Shown here in pieces: positions 18,015-25,881 of a stretch of 64,000 bases of DNA. Origin of the DNA: Streptomyces pyxinicus (GTDB lineage Bacteria; Actinomycetota; Actinomycetes; Streptomycetales; Streptomycetaceae); NCBI RefSeq assembly GCF_024753135.1, contig NZ_JANUGP010000020.1:92397-156396 (forward strand), given 5' to 3'. The stretch's first letter is position 1. Every line of letters begins with the position of its first letter. Made by a program: the position numbers and the translations under genes. Under the pieces are notes generated by a model, which made no database searches, was not told the origin of the DNA, and saw nothing but the letters and a program-made list of their open reading frames with translations.

Positions 18015-18096
18015 ACGGACACTCGCAACCGCACGGTTTCGCCGATGAACGGGAGGGGCACATCAGACGTTGAAGAGGGTGAAAGGATGCGCGGGG

Positions 18097-18132
18097 GAAA
18101 GATAAGAAAGAAGGGACGCCGAAGCGTCCCTT
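18097..18132 (-). terminator. Textbook intrinsic terminator with TTCG tetraloop
   Basis: Read on the minus strand, AAGGGACGC-TTCG-GCGTCCCTT is followed by the T-rich tail CTTTCTTATCTTTC. It terminates the small gene at 18246-18449 and separates it from smc. The tail makes it the most classical terminator in the window. Confidence 0.95.
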
Positions 18133-18245
18133 GCAACTCTGACGGCTGGATCACAGCCGCCGGATCAACTGAGCGGTTGGATCGACTGAGCGGTTGATTC
18201 GGGCAGCCCGAACATTGCTACCGCTGTCGTGGAGCGTTGCGGTGA

Positions 18246-18449
18246 TCAGGTGAGCGCAGGCTCCGCCTGGTGTGCGTCGATGCTCTCCATGATCCTGTCC
18301 TGAGAGGCGGCAGCCGTCAGCGCGTCGTTCTCATGCTGGATCCGGACCAGCTCGGACTCCAGGTCCTGCACGCGCTGCTGCAGCCGTCGCATCTCGGCGA
18401 GGAGTCGAGGGTCGGAGCCGCCGACGTAACCGAGAAGCGCCTTTGCCAT
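18246..18449 (-). CDS. Small coiled-coil protein of unknown function, conserved next to smc
   Basis: A 67-residue acidic protein begins MAKALLGYVGGSDPRLLAEM and continues with a clear heptad-like helix, RRLQQRVQDLESELVRIQHE. I do not recognise a named family, but I recall equivalents of this size in other streptomycetes. The ATG at 18449 has GGAGGA nine bases upstream, which decides it over longer frames. It is monocistronic: a long leader lies upstream and a TTCG-loop terminator downstream. Its position beside smc is suggestive, but a functional link is only inference. Confidence 0.8.
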   Translation of the reverse strand: MAKALLGYVGGSDPRLLAEMRRLQQRVQDLESELVRIQHENDALTAAASQDRIMESIDAHQAEPALT

Positions 18450-18830
18450 GATGGATGGTCCTCCACACTGAGTGACCGACCGATGCGGTGTAGGTCGTGA
18501 GGGATTCGCACCCGCGTGCTTGGCACATCCGGGTGTTGCTCTGCTGTTGCCACATGCCAAACAGCTAAGGTGCGCGGGGCTTTCAGCGTCTCACCAAAAA
18601 GTTTGACGGTCAACACGATCACACCCCGTATTGGCGGGCGGACCGGGGCGCGCGGCCGGAAAGCGGCGGCGCTGCGACGGGAACCGGTGCCCTCGGGGCG
18701 TGGCGATCAGCTGTACCTGCGGAGCCTGCCACGCCCCGTCGTTCTTGGCAACCACCAGGCCGTTTCCGCCTCCGCGGGTGCCGTCGGCGGCTCCGCGCGG
18801 CGCGGCCCGCGGGTCGGTGCGGGAGCGGGG
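18450..18830 (-). other. Leader and promoter region of the small coiled-coil gene
   Basis: This 381 bp gap has a TTGACC hexamer followed by an AT-rich spacer (around 18590-18615, minus strand), which is promoter-like but lacks a good -10 at 17 bp. Further in, TTGGCA and TGCCAA bracket about 40 bases (roughly 18517-18562) and could form a leader hairpin. No gene in this gap is convincing. Confidence 0.3.
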
Positions 18831-19112
18831 TCAGCGGATGGCGAAGCCGTCGTAGCCGCCGCGGGGTGTGTCCCAGATCTCGGTGACACCGTCCACATGT
18901 CCGGGCGTGTCGTCGCCCTGGAGCCAGTCGAGCAGCCCCTCGCAGTGCTTACGCGGTCCCTCCGCGACCACCTGGACCCGGCCGTCGGCCAGATTGAGAG
19001 CAAAACCACTCAGGCCGCCGATCTCCAGCGCCCTGGCCCGCGTGAACCAGCGGAAACCCACGCCCTGCACGCGTCCTCGCACCCAGGCGACCAGTCGAAC
19101 ATCCTCGCTCAT
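18831..19112 (-). CDS. acyP: Acylphosphatase
   Basis: This small enzyme hydrolyses the acyl-phosphate bond of metabolites such as 1,3-bisphosphoglycerate and acetyl phosphate. The 93-residue length is typical. The signature GRVQGVGFRWFTRARA contains the catalytic arginine, and GFALNLADGRVQVVAEG contains the catalytic asparagine. The C-terminal GGYDGFAIR is the usual terminal strand. The gene is divergent from the CAP-domain gene and not obviously part of an operon. Confidence 0.95.
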   Translation of the reverse strand: MSEDVRLVAWVRGRVQGVGFRWFTRARALEIGGLSGFALNLADGRVQVVAEGPRKHCEGLLDWLQGDDTPGHVDGVTEIWDTPRGGYDGFAIR

Positions 19113-19290
19113 GCCAGCAACCTAACCGGCCGGTGTCGCTCGGGGCACATCGCGTACCGGTGGCATGGGGTAGCGTCCGCTCCCACACATCTCAGAGGAA
19201 ACTCACTCAATCGAGTGAGCCGGTCTGGCCAGGGGGAGGCACGCGCCGGTCGTTCGCGCGCAAGGAAGGCGCAGGGAAGAGGGCAGGGAC

Positions 19291-20352
19291 ATGGGACGCC
19301 ACCGACGCTCCGCCGGTTCGGGCGAGGACCCCCCGCACCTGCCCCCGCGTGACCGGGCGCCGATGGGCATCGCGCCGTATCTCAACCCGGAGGCGTACGC
19401 CGAGGCCAACGCGCGGGCGCACGCCTACCTCTTCGCCGACGACAGCCATCTCTTCGCCGATGACAGCGCGACGCCCCCGGCCGCGGGCACCGGCGCCCCT
19501 CTGGGCCACGACACCGCCCACCGGCACCGGAAGAGGGGCGGGCGCCGGGTGCGCGCGGGCCTGCTCGGGGTGTCGGCCGCCGTAGCGCTCGGCACGGTCG
19601 CGGTGGCCACGGGCGTGGTGCCGGGCCTGGAGCACTACCGGCTGGGCGGCGGCAGCAGCACCACCGGGGGCGGCCAGGCCCGGTCGGCCGCCTCCCCCGG
19701 CAACACCAGCAGCGAGCAGGGCGGGACCTCGGGCAGCGCGGACACGACGACCGCACCCGCGCCGACGGCCCCGAGCACCGGGCACTCCCCCACCGCCCCC
19801 GCGGAACCGGCGTCCCCCTCCGCCGCCAGGACGCCCGCGACGAAGGCGCCCTCCCCGTCCAGAACGGCCGCACCGAAGGCGACCCCGCCCGCGCCGAAGG
19901 CGACCCCCTCCGCCCCCTCCCACACGGCGGCCAACCCACCGTCGGCGACCGCCGCGCCGACGCAGGTGTCGAAGGAGACGGTCGCCGCGGCGGAGGTGCT
20001 CCGGCTCGTCAACGTGGAGCGGGCGAAGGCCGGCCGCGCCCCGCTCGCGGCCAACTCCTCGCTGAGCGGGTTGGCGGAGGCGTTCAGCGACGACATGGCC
20101 GCGCGGGACTTCTTCGACCACACCGACCCGGACGGCGCCACCCCCTGGGACCGGGCCGCGAAGGCAGGCGTCACCGACCTCGGCGGCGAGAACATAGCCC
20201 GCGGCCAGGCCGCCGCGGCGGACGTCGTGGCGGCCTGGATGGACAGCCCCGGTCACCGCGCCAACATCCTGAACCCCGACTTCAAGACCCTCGGCGTCGG
20301 CGTCCACCTCGGCCCGGGCGGCCCCTGGTGGACCCAGGACTTCGGCTACTGA
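19291..20352 (+). CDS. Membrane-anchored CAP/SCP-domain protein
   Basis: The 353-residue protein has a basic cytoplasmic N-terminus and a hydrophobic segment at about residues 88-110 (GLLGVSAAVALGTVAVATGV). A long Ser/Thr/Pro/Ala linker extends to about residue 225, followed by a CAP (cysteine-rich secretory, antigen 5, PR-1) domain. That domain shows LVNVERAKAGRAPLAANSSL, FFDHTDPDGATPWDRA, GENIARGQ and MDSPGHRANILNPDFKTLGV, including the conserved His and Glu positions. The linker suggests it spans the cell wall from a single-pass anchor. Bacterial CAP proteins have no settled biochemical role. Confidence 0.9.
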   Translation: MGRHRRSAGSGEDPPHLPPRDRAPMGIAPYLNPEAYAEANARAHAYLFADDSHLFADDSATPPAAGTGAPLGHDTAHRHRKRGGRRVRAGLLGVSAAVALGTVAVATGVVPGLEHYRLGGGSSTTGGGQARSAASPGNTSSEQGGTSGSADTTTAPAPTAPSTGHSPTAPAEPASPSAARTPATKAPSPSRTAAPKATPPAPKATPSAPSHTAANPPSATAAPTQVSKETVAAAEVLRLVNVERAKAGRAPLAANSSLSGLAEAFSDDMAARDFFDHTDPDGATPWDRAAKAGVTDLGGENIARGQAAAADVVAAWMDSPGHRANILNPDFKTLGVGVHLGPGGPWWTQDFGY

Positions 20353-20360
20353 CCTACCTG

Positions 20361-20411
20361 CTAACCACGAGTTAGTGCACGCTAGAGGGTAGCGCTGCGT
20401 GCGCGTACTCT
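20361..20411 (+). promoter_or_regulatory. HxlR gene promoter with two 5-5-5 inverted repeats
   Basis: CTAAC-CACGA-GTTAG (20361-20375) and CGCTA-GAGGG-TAGCG (20380-20394) are perfect inverted repeats with identical geometry and centres 19 bp apart. TACTCT at 20406-20411 is a -10 candidate ending six bases before the ATG, implying a leaderless transcript. The repeats sit over the -35 region, where the encoded regulator could repress itself. Confidence 0.55.
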
Positions 20412-20417
20412 GATGCC

Positions 20418-20819
20418 ATGACCGCCAGCACGGACCTCGACGACCTCGACGACCTCGCCTACGACGTCTTCGCCAAGGCCTGCCCCTCGCGCGGCACCCT
20501 GGAGCACGTCACCGGCCGCTGGGGCGGGCTCACGCTCGGCGCGCTGTACGAGGGGTCGCTGCGCTTCAACGAGCTGCGCCGCCGGGTCGACGGCGTGAGC
20601 GAGAAGATGCTGTCCCAGACCCTGCACGCGCTGGAGCGCGACGGCCTGGTGCACCGCGAGGCCCAGCCGACCAACCCGCCCCGCGTGGACTACGAACTGA
20701 CGCCCCTTGGCCGGCGGGTCGCCGAGCGGCTGCTCGCGCTCATCCACTGCGTGGAGGGCGCGATGGACGACGTACTCGCCGCCCGCGAGCGTTACGACGC
20801 GACGCGCGGCGCCCGCTGA
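20418..20819 (+). CDS. HxlR-family winged-helix transcriptional regulator
   Basis: This 133-residue regulator follows the HxlR pattern. An N-terminal KACPSRGTLEHVTGRWGG carries the conserved cysteine that in some relatives senses electrophiles. Recognition helices FNELRRRVDGVSEKMLSQTL and the wing VHREAQPTNPPRVDYELT come next, then a C-terminal dimer helix. It ends 28 bp inside the convergent mutM reading frame. Two inverted repeats in its promoter suggest autoregulation. The target genes are unknown; the flanking CAP and mutM genes are only candidates. Confidence 0.92.
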   Translation: MTASTDLDDLDDLAYDVFAKACPSRGTLEHVTGRWGGLTLGALYEGSLRFNELRRRVDGVSEKMLSQTLHALERDGLVHREAQPTNPPRVDYELTPLGRRVAERLLALIHCVEGAMDDVLAARERYDATRGAR

Positions 20820-21652
20820 CACTTCGGGCAGAAGTAGCTGGAGCGGTTCATCCACGGCCGGCGCCGCATGGGGGTGCCACACCGGCGGCAGGGCTCGCCC
20901 TCCCGGCCGTAGGCGTCCAGGGACCGGTCGAAGTAGCCCGATTCGCCGTTGACGTTGACGTACAGGCTGTCGAAGCTGGTGCCGCCCACGGACAGGGCCG
21001 CGTTCATCACGTCCCGCACATGGCCGAGGAGTTCCGCGGTGACGGGACGGGTGAAGCCGGCCGTGGGGCGCTCGTAGTGGAGGCGGGCGCGCCACAGCGC
21101 CTCGTCGGCGTAGATGTTGCCGACCCCGCTGATCAGCGACTGGTCCAGCAGGGCCCGTTTGATGGTGCTGCGCTTGCGGCGCAGCGCCTGGTGGAAGGCC
21201 TCGTCGTCGAAGAGCGGGTCGAGGGGGTCGCGGGCGATGTGCGCGATGACGTCGGGCAGTCCCTCAGGGGTGTTGTCGTGCAACGACAGCCCGCCGAAGG
21301 TGCGTTGGTCCACGAAACGCAGCTCGGTGCCGAGGGAGTCGGCGAACCGCATCCGGATCCGCAGGTGCTTCTCGTCCGGCGCCTCGTGCGGCTGCACCAG
21401 CAGTTGGCCGCTCATCCCGAGGTGGGCGAGGACGGACTGGTTCGTCTCCTCCAGCGGCAGCCACAGGTACTTGCCGCGCCGGCTGGGCGTGCCGATGTGG
21501 TGGCCCCTCAGCCGGTGCGCGAAGTCGTCGGGGCCCGCGAGGTGCCGGCGGACGGCGCGCGGGTGGCGCACCTCGACCTCGGCGACCGTGCGCTGCGCGA
21601 CCCAGCGCGCCAGACCGCGCCGGACGACCTCGACCTCGGGCAACTCGGGCAT
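20792..21652 (-). CDS. mutM: Formamidopyrimidine-DNA glycosylase MutM
   Basis: MutM excises 8-oxoguanine and formamidopyrimidines and nicks the abasic site. The 286-residue protein starts MPELPEVEVVRRGL, with the catalytic Pro2 and Glu3. It continues through the helix-two-turn-helix KRALLDQSLISGVGNIYADE and ends with an intact four-cysteine zinc finger (CRRCGT...YFCPKCQ). The ATG at 21652 is fixed by the need for Pro at position 2. It follows rnc after a strong hairpin and overlaps the 3' end of the HxlR gene tail-to-tail by 28 bp. Confidence 0.97.
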   Translation of the reverse strand: MPELPEVEVVRRGLARWVAQRTVAEVEVRHPRAVRRHLAGPDDFAHRLRGHHIGTPSRRGKYLWLPLEETNQSVLAHLGMSGQLLVQPHEAPDEKHLRIRMRFADSLGTELRFVDQRTFGGLSLHDNTPEGLPDVIAHIARDPLDPLFDDEAFHQALRRKRSTIKRALLDQSLISGVGNIYADEALWRARLHYERPTAGFTRPVTAELLGHVRDVMNAALSVGGTSFDSLYVNVNGESGYFDRSLDAYGREGEPCRRCGTPMRRRPWMNRSSYFCPKCQRAPRVAS

Positions 21653-21680
21653 CAGGACCCCCGTGGGAACCAGTGGATGA

Positions 21681-21723
21681 ACCGAGCGCCCGCCCCTCGG
21701 CGACGACGGGGCGGGCGCTCGGT
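21681..21723 (-). terminator. Perfect 16 bp hairpin between rnc and mutM
   Basis: Arms 21681-21696 and 21708-21723 are perfectly complementary around an 11-base loop. The position is 15 bp after the rnc stop and 29 bp before mutM. It may terminate or attenuate the rpmF-rnc transcript, or be an RNase III target in its own message; there is no T-tail. Confidence 0.7.
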
Positions 21724-21737
21724 ACTGCTTGCTCCGG

Positions 21738-22571
21738 TCAGGCGGCGCCGGACGACGGGTCGCCGTCCGCGACGGCCGGCTCCTCGGCCGCCGTCCTGGC
21801 ACGCTCGTCCGCAGCGGCCTTGATGGCACGCCACGCGGACTCCGCTGCCTGCTGTTCCGCCTCCTTCTTGCTGCGGCCGGTGCCGGTGCCGTACGAGACG
21901 CCTCCGACGCGGGCGGCAGCAGTGAAGGTCTTCTCGTGGTCGGGGCCGGTCTCCGTGACCAGGTACTCGGGCACGCCGAGCCCCTCGATCGCGGTCAGTT
22001 CCTGGAGACTGGTCTTCCAGTCCAGGCCAGCTCCGAGGTTGGAGGACTTCTCGATCAGCGGGTCGAAGAGCCGGTGGACCAGCTCGGACGCCGCGTCGAG
22101 GCCCCGGTCGAGATAGACCGCGCCGATCACCGCTTCGAGGGTGTCGGCGAGGATGGACGCCTTGTCCCGGCCGCCCGTGCCCTCTTCACCGCGGCCGAGC
22201 CGGATGAAGGAGCCCAGGTCGAGGCCACGGCCGACCTCCGCCAGCGCACGCGAGTTGACCACCGCGGCCCGCAACTTGGCCAGTTGGCCTTCGGGCAGGT
22301 CGGGGTGGGTGCGGTACAGCGTGTCCGTGACGACGAGGCCGAGCACGGAGTCCCCGAGGAACTCCAGCCGCTCGTTCGTCGGCAGACCGCCGTTCTCGTA
22401 CGCGTAGGAACGGTGGGTCAGCGCGCGCACCAGAAGGGCGGACTCGACGTGATAGCCGAGCCGCCCTTCCAGAAGCGTGTGGGACGAGGCCTGGTGGTCC
22501 AATTTCTTCTTGGCGGGAAGATCCGCCTGGGCGTCTTCCGCCTTCTTGGGACTGGACACAGTGCCTCTCAC
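21738..22571 (-). CDS. rnc: Ribonuclease III
   Basis: RNase III cleaves double-stranded RNA, matures rRNA, and in S. coelicolor (AbsB) globally affects antibiotic production. The 277-residue protein has the catalytic signature NERLEFLGDSVLGLVV and the second acidic cluster KASILADTLEAVIGAVYLD. A C-terminal dsRNA-binding domain ends GTGRSKKEAEQQAAESAW. The start is GTG 22571 or GTG 22559 (SSPKKAEDAQ); the second has the better purine stretch GAGAGG. It is eight bases after rpmF, in the DUF177-rpmF-rnc operon common in actinobacteria. Confidence 0.96.
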   Translation of the reverse strand: MRGTVSSPKKAEDAQADLPAKKKLDHQASSHTLLEGRLGYHVESALLVRALTHRSYAYENGGLPTNERLEFLGDSVLGLVVTDTLYRTHPDLPEGQLAKLRAAVVNSRALAEVGRGLDLGSFIRLGRGEEGTGGRDKASILADTLEAVIGAVYLDRGLDAASELVHRLFDPLIEKSSNLGAGLDWKTSLQELTAIEGLGVPEYLVTETGPDHEKTFTAAARVGGVSYGTGTGRSKKEAEQQAAESAWRAIKAAADERARTAAEEPAVADGDPSSGAA

Positions 22572-22579
22572 CAGCCCGC

Positions 22580-22753
22580 TCAGACTTCGAGGACCTGGCG
22601 CTTGTTGTAGGTGCCGCAAGACGGGCACGCGATGTGCTGCTGCTTGGGCTCGTGGCAGCGCTCGCACGCAACCAGGGTGGGGACCGCAGCCTTCCACTGC
22701 GACCGGCGGTGGCGCGTGTTGCTGCGCGACATCTTCCGCTTCGGAACAGCCAC
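22580..22753 (-). CDS. rpmF: 50S ribosomal protein L32
   Basis: The 57-residue protein reads VAVPKRKMSRSNTRHRRSQW at its start, the standard L32 N-terminus. It has two CxxC zinc-binding pairs (CERC and CPSC), so it is the zinc-dependent form. The GTG start is two bases after the DUF177 gene, showing tight coupling. DUF177-rpmF pairs are widely conserved in bacteria. Confidence 0.97.
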   Translation of the reverse strand: MAVPKRKMSRSNTRHRRSQWKAAVPTLVACERCHEPKQQHIACPSCGTYNKRQVLEV

Positions 22754-22755
22754 GG

Positions 22756-23409
22756 CTACTTCTCCTGCTTCTCGTCGGCGCGTGCTGACTGAGGCGCGCC
22801 GCCGCTCATCTCGTCCTTCTCGCCGTCTTCGAGTGAACCGGCGAGTCCCTGCAAAGCCGCCCAACGGATGTCGGTGGCGTCGTGTTGGTGGTCCGGGTCG
22901 TCCGCGAGCCGCGCTCCGCACTCGGAGCACAGGCCCGGACAGTCTTCCTGGCACACCGGCTGCATCGGCAGTGCGAGCACCACCGCATCGCGCAGCAGAG
23001 GTTCGAGGTCGAAAAGTCCGTCCTCTAGGAAGAACCTGTCCTCGTCGTCCTCGGCGTCGTCGCCCGGTTCCGCGATCACACGGCCCCGGTCGTCGGCGTC
23101 AGGGTACGTGAACAGTTCCTGGAAGTCCGCTTCGAGCTCCAGCCCGACCGGCTCCAGACACCTTACGCACTCCCCCTCGGCCTGTGCACGGGCGGTGCCT
23201 GTGACGAGCACACCTTCCATGACCGACTCAAGACGGAGTTCGAGCTCCACCGGGGCGCCCAGCGGCACTCCGATGACCCCCTGGATGCCGAGATCGGCGG
23301 GGGCGTCGATCGTGCGGGTCAGGCGCTGGAGCGCGCCTGGCCGCCGACCCAGCTCGTGTGTGTCGAACACGAGGGGGTTGCGGTGGTCGAGGCGCGCGTT
23401 GGAGGCCAT
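22756..23409 (-). CDS. YceD family (DUF177) protein
   Basis: The 217-residue protein has the DUF177 core: FDTHELGRRPGALQRL, IGVPLGAPVELELRLESV, EGECVRCLEPVGLELEADFQ and FDLEPLLRDAVVLALPMQPV. Two further Cys pairs (CQEDC and CSEC) may bind metal. The family is found next to rpmF throughout bacteria and plants and has been linked to 23S rRNA accumulation, but its exact role is unresolved. A charged, disordered tail ends the protein. It leads the rpmF-rnc operon. Confidence 0.93.
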   Translation of the reverse strand: MASNARLDHRNPLVFDTHELGRRPGALQRLTRTIDAPADLGIQGVIGVPLGAPVELELRLESVMEGVLVTGTARAQAEGECVRCLEPVGLELEADFQELFTYPDADDRGRVIAEPGDDAEDDEDRFFLEDGLFDLEPLLRDAVVLALPMQPVCQEDCPGLCSECGARLADDPDHQHDATDIRWAALQGLAGSLEDGEKDEMSGGAPQSARADEKQEK

Positions 23410-23550
23410 TCCTGCTTTCGATCTTCGAGCTCTGGGGACGCCGCCCTTCGGTGTTCCGGGCAGCGGTGATCGCGGGCATACGCGCGACCGAAGAGCCAGG
23501 ATACTGGACCTTTCGCTCTCGGCCCAATCCGGTACGGCTCCGGCGGCCGG

Positions 23551-24642
23551 CTACAGCCCCCGGCCCTGTTCGTACGCCCTGAGCTGCTCGGCGCTGATCA
23601 TGCCGGTGTCGAAGAGGCTGGTCTCGTCCAGGGCGTAGCCCTGCTGGGTCTGCTGCGCCTGCTGGGCCTGGTTCTGCTGCGCCTGCTGCGCCTGCTGGAC
23701 GTCGTAGGCGGCCTGCTGGGCGTCGTAGGCCTGGTAGGCGTACCGGTCGGCCTGCTGGTAGCCGTACGGCTCCTGCTGCGCCGCGTAGTCGGTCTGCTGC
23801 GGGAAGGCCGCGTACGGGTCCGGCTGCTGCTGGTAGCCGTAGGCGGGCTGCGGTTCGTACGACGGCTGCGCCGGGGGCTCCGCGGGCAGCCGGGGCTGGG
23901 CGGCGGGGCGTTCGGCCGGGGTGTCGGCGAGGGCCGCGAGGTCGGCCAGGTAGTCGGCGTCGCTGGAGTGCTGGAAGGTCGTGGTGTCGTCGGCGAGGGC
24001 GCCGAGGTCGTCGGTGGCGATCCGGCCGTGCAGCTTCTGCCGGCCCCGGCCGACGGCCTCCAGGGTCTTGGCGAGGACCGCCTCGAAGGCGCCGAGCTTG
24101 ACGTCCACGTACTGGTCGGCGTCGCGCCGCAGGGTCTCCGGGTCGTGGCTGCGCTCGGGGGCGTCCTCGTCCTCGTAGCCGTTCTCGTCGAGGCCGGGGC
24201 CGGTGCCGAGCAGCTTCTCCCGGCCGCGGCCGACCGAGCCGAGGGTCTTGGTGAGGACGACCTCGAAGTTGGCGAGCTTGGAGTCGACGTAGTCGTCGGC
24301 CTCGGCGCGGACCTCCTCGGCCTCCTGGCGGGCCTCGGCGAGGATCCGGTCGGCCTCGCTCTGGGAGCGGCGGGCGACCTCGGTGCCGGAGACCAGCGAG
24401 CCGCGTTCGGCGTGCGCGGTCTCGATGATCCGCTCGGCCTCCTGGCGGGCCTGCTCGACCAGCTGCTCCCGGCCGCCGATCAGCTCCTGGGCCTGCGCGA
24501 GGGAGCCGGGCAGGGCCTGGCGCACCTCCTCAAGCAACGCGAGCAGCTCGGCGCGGTTGATCACGCAGGACGCCGACATGGGCATGGCCCGGGCGCCGGT
24601 GACCGTGGAGACGATCTCGTCGAGCTTCTTCTGCACGTCCAC
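23551..24642 (-). CDS. DivIVA/AtpF-like coiled-coil protein with glutamine-rich tail
   Basis: The 363-residue protein begins VDVQKKLDEIVSTVTGARAM. A long helical region follows (AELLALLEEVRQALPGSLAQ, then EQARQEAERIIETAHAERGS and ILAEARQEAEEVRAEADDYV) resembling ATP-synthase b subunit and DivIVA-type coiled coils. Two similar segments around VDSKLANFEVVLTKTLGSVG and VDVKLGAFEAVLAKTLEAVG indicate an internal duplication. From about residue 245 the tail is proline- then glutamine-rich (QQAQQAQQNQAQQAQQ). Annotations often call it a cell-division initiation protein; experimental support is not known to me. It lies 57 bp after coaD. Confidence 0.85.
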   Translation of the reverse strand: MDVQKKLDEIVSTVTGARAMPMSASCVINRAELLALLEEVRQALPGSLAQAQELIGGREQLVEQARQEAERIIETAHAERGSLVSGTEVARRSQSEADRILAEARQEAEEVRAEADDYVDSKLANFEVVLTKTLGSVGRGREKLLGTGPGLDENGYEDEDAPERSHDPETLRRDADQYVDVKLGAFEAVLAKTLEAVGRGRQKLHGRIATDDLGALADDTTTFQHSSDADYLADLAALADTPAERPAAQPRLPAEPPAQPSYEPQPAYGYQQQPDPYAAFPQQTDYAAQQEPYGYQQADRYAYQAYDAQQAAYDVQQAQQAQQNQAQQAQQTQQGYALDETSLFDTGMISAEQLRAYEQGRGL

Positions 24643-24699
24643 CTGTGCTCGCCACTCTCTACAGCCGGGTTGGAGACGGACGGGACGACTGTAGCCCCA

Positions 24700-25179
24700 T
24701 CAGTCCTTGCGCAGGCGCTTGTTCAGGGCCGTCAGCACCGGGGCCGGCACCAGGTGGGAGATGTCGCCGCCCCAGGCCGCGACCTCCTTGACCAGGGAGG
24801 AGGAGAGGAAGCTGTAGGTGGGGTTGGTGGGCACGAAGAGCGTCTCGACCCCGGTGAGGCCGATGTTCATCTGGGCCATCTGCAGTTCGTAGTCGAAGTC
24901 GCTGACGGCGCGCAGGCCCTTGACGATGGCGGGGATGTCGCGCTGCTTGCAGAAGTCGACGAGGAGACCGTGGAAGGACTCGACGCGGACGTTGCCGTAC
25001 TCGGAGGTGACGTCGCGGATCAGCTCGATCCGCTCGTCGATCTCGAACAGGCCCTTCTTGGACTGGTTGATCATCACCGCGACCCAGACCTCGTCGTACA
25101 GGCGGGAGGCTCGGGCGATGATGTCGAGATGTCCGTTGGTGATCGGGTCGAACGACCCGGGACAGACGGCGCGGCGCAC
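24700..25179 (-). CDS. coaD: Phosphopantetheine adenylyltransferase
   Basis: CoaD transfers AMP to 4'-phosphopantetheine, the penultimate step of coenzyme A synthesis. The 159-residue protein starts VRRAVCPGSFDPITNGHLDI, with the nucleotidyltransferase T/HxGH motif NGHLD. The second motif PTNPTYSFLSSSLVKE is intact. GTG 25179 is preferred: GAGGGAT lies upstream and the N-terminus then matches family length. An ATG at 25209 overlaps the rsmD stop codon as ATGA and is a credible alternative that would add ten residues. Confidence 0.95.
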   Translation of the reverse strand: MRRAVCPGSFDPITNGHLDIIARASRLYDEVWVAVMINQSKKGLFEIDERIELIRDVTSEYGNVRVESFHGLLVDFCKQRDIPAIVKGLRAVSDFDYELQMAQMNIGLTGVETLFVPTNPTYSFLSSSLVKEVAAWGGDISHLVPAPVLTALNKRLRKD

Positions 25180-25205
25180 TTGTGATCCCTCGCTCTCCGG
25201 TCCGG

Positions 25206-25793
25206 TCATCGTGCGTCTTCGCACGTAGCGGCGGCGCGACCGTACCAAAACGTTCCCTCGCCGTAACGACGGGACCGGAGCGGCTCGAAGCCGTCCGGCC
25301 AGGGGAATTGGCCGCCTCTGGTGCTGCGCTCCACGGTGACGAGGGCGTCCTCGGCGAGCCAGCCCTGCGTGCGGAGTGTGAGCAGGATCTCCCGGAGATC
25401 GTCGTCCGTGACGGCGTACGGGGGGTCGAGGAAGACGAGGTCGTACGGCTCGGCGGGGGGCGCGGTGCGGATGACTTGTTCCGCTTTGCCCGCTCTGACC
25501 TCGGCGCCGGGGAGGCCGAGGCCCCGGACGTTGTCCCGCACGGTCCTGGCCGCGCGGGCGTCCGCCTCGACCAGGAGGGTGTGGCCGGCACCCCGGGAGA
25601 GGGCCTCCAGGCCGACGGCGCCCGAGCCGGCGTAGAGGTCGAGGACGCGTTCGCCGTCCAGGGGGCCGCCCAGCAGGGACTGCCAGGTGGAGAAGAGTCC
25701 CTCGCGCGCGCGGTCCGAGGTGGGCCGGGTGCCGGTGCCTGGCGGGACGGCCAGCCGGCGTCCACCGGCCACGCCGGCGATCACGCGGGTCAT
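25206..25793 (-). CDS. rsmD: 16S rRNA (guanine-966-N2)-methyltransferase RsmD
   Basis: RsmD methylates G966 of 16S rRNA. The 195-residue protein has the early motif MTRVIAGVAGGRRLAVP, the SAM-binding loop VLDLYAGSGAVGLEALSRG, and the catalytic motif LVFLDPPYAV. It sits between recG and coaD, the usual recG-rsmD-coaD order, 88 bp after recG, and its stop codon overlaps a possible coaD start. Confidence 0.96.
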   Translation of the reverse strand: MTRVIAGVAGGRRLAVPPGTGTRPTSDRAREGLFSTWQSLLGGPLDGERVLDLYAGSGAVGLEALSRGAGHTLLVEADARAARTVRDNVRGLGLPGAEVRAGKAEQVIRTAPPAEPYDLVFLDPPYAVTDDDLREILLTLRTQGWLAEDALVTVERSTRGGQFPWPDGFEPLRSRRYGEGTFWYGRAAATCEDAR

Positions 25794-25881
25794 CTTGGGT
25801 CCTTCGTCATGGGTTCTTCTCGGGATCTTCGTGCGGCTCTACGGAGCCAGTCTGGCAGGCGGCGGTACGGGGCGCCCGGTG

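Noticed and set aside
14344..18048. 1,234-codon open frame antisense to smc
   Set aside because: The opposite strand encodes a complete Smc protein with all motifs. The antisense product is Leu/Gly/Val/Ala-rich without any recognisable domain.
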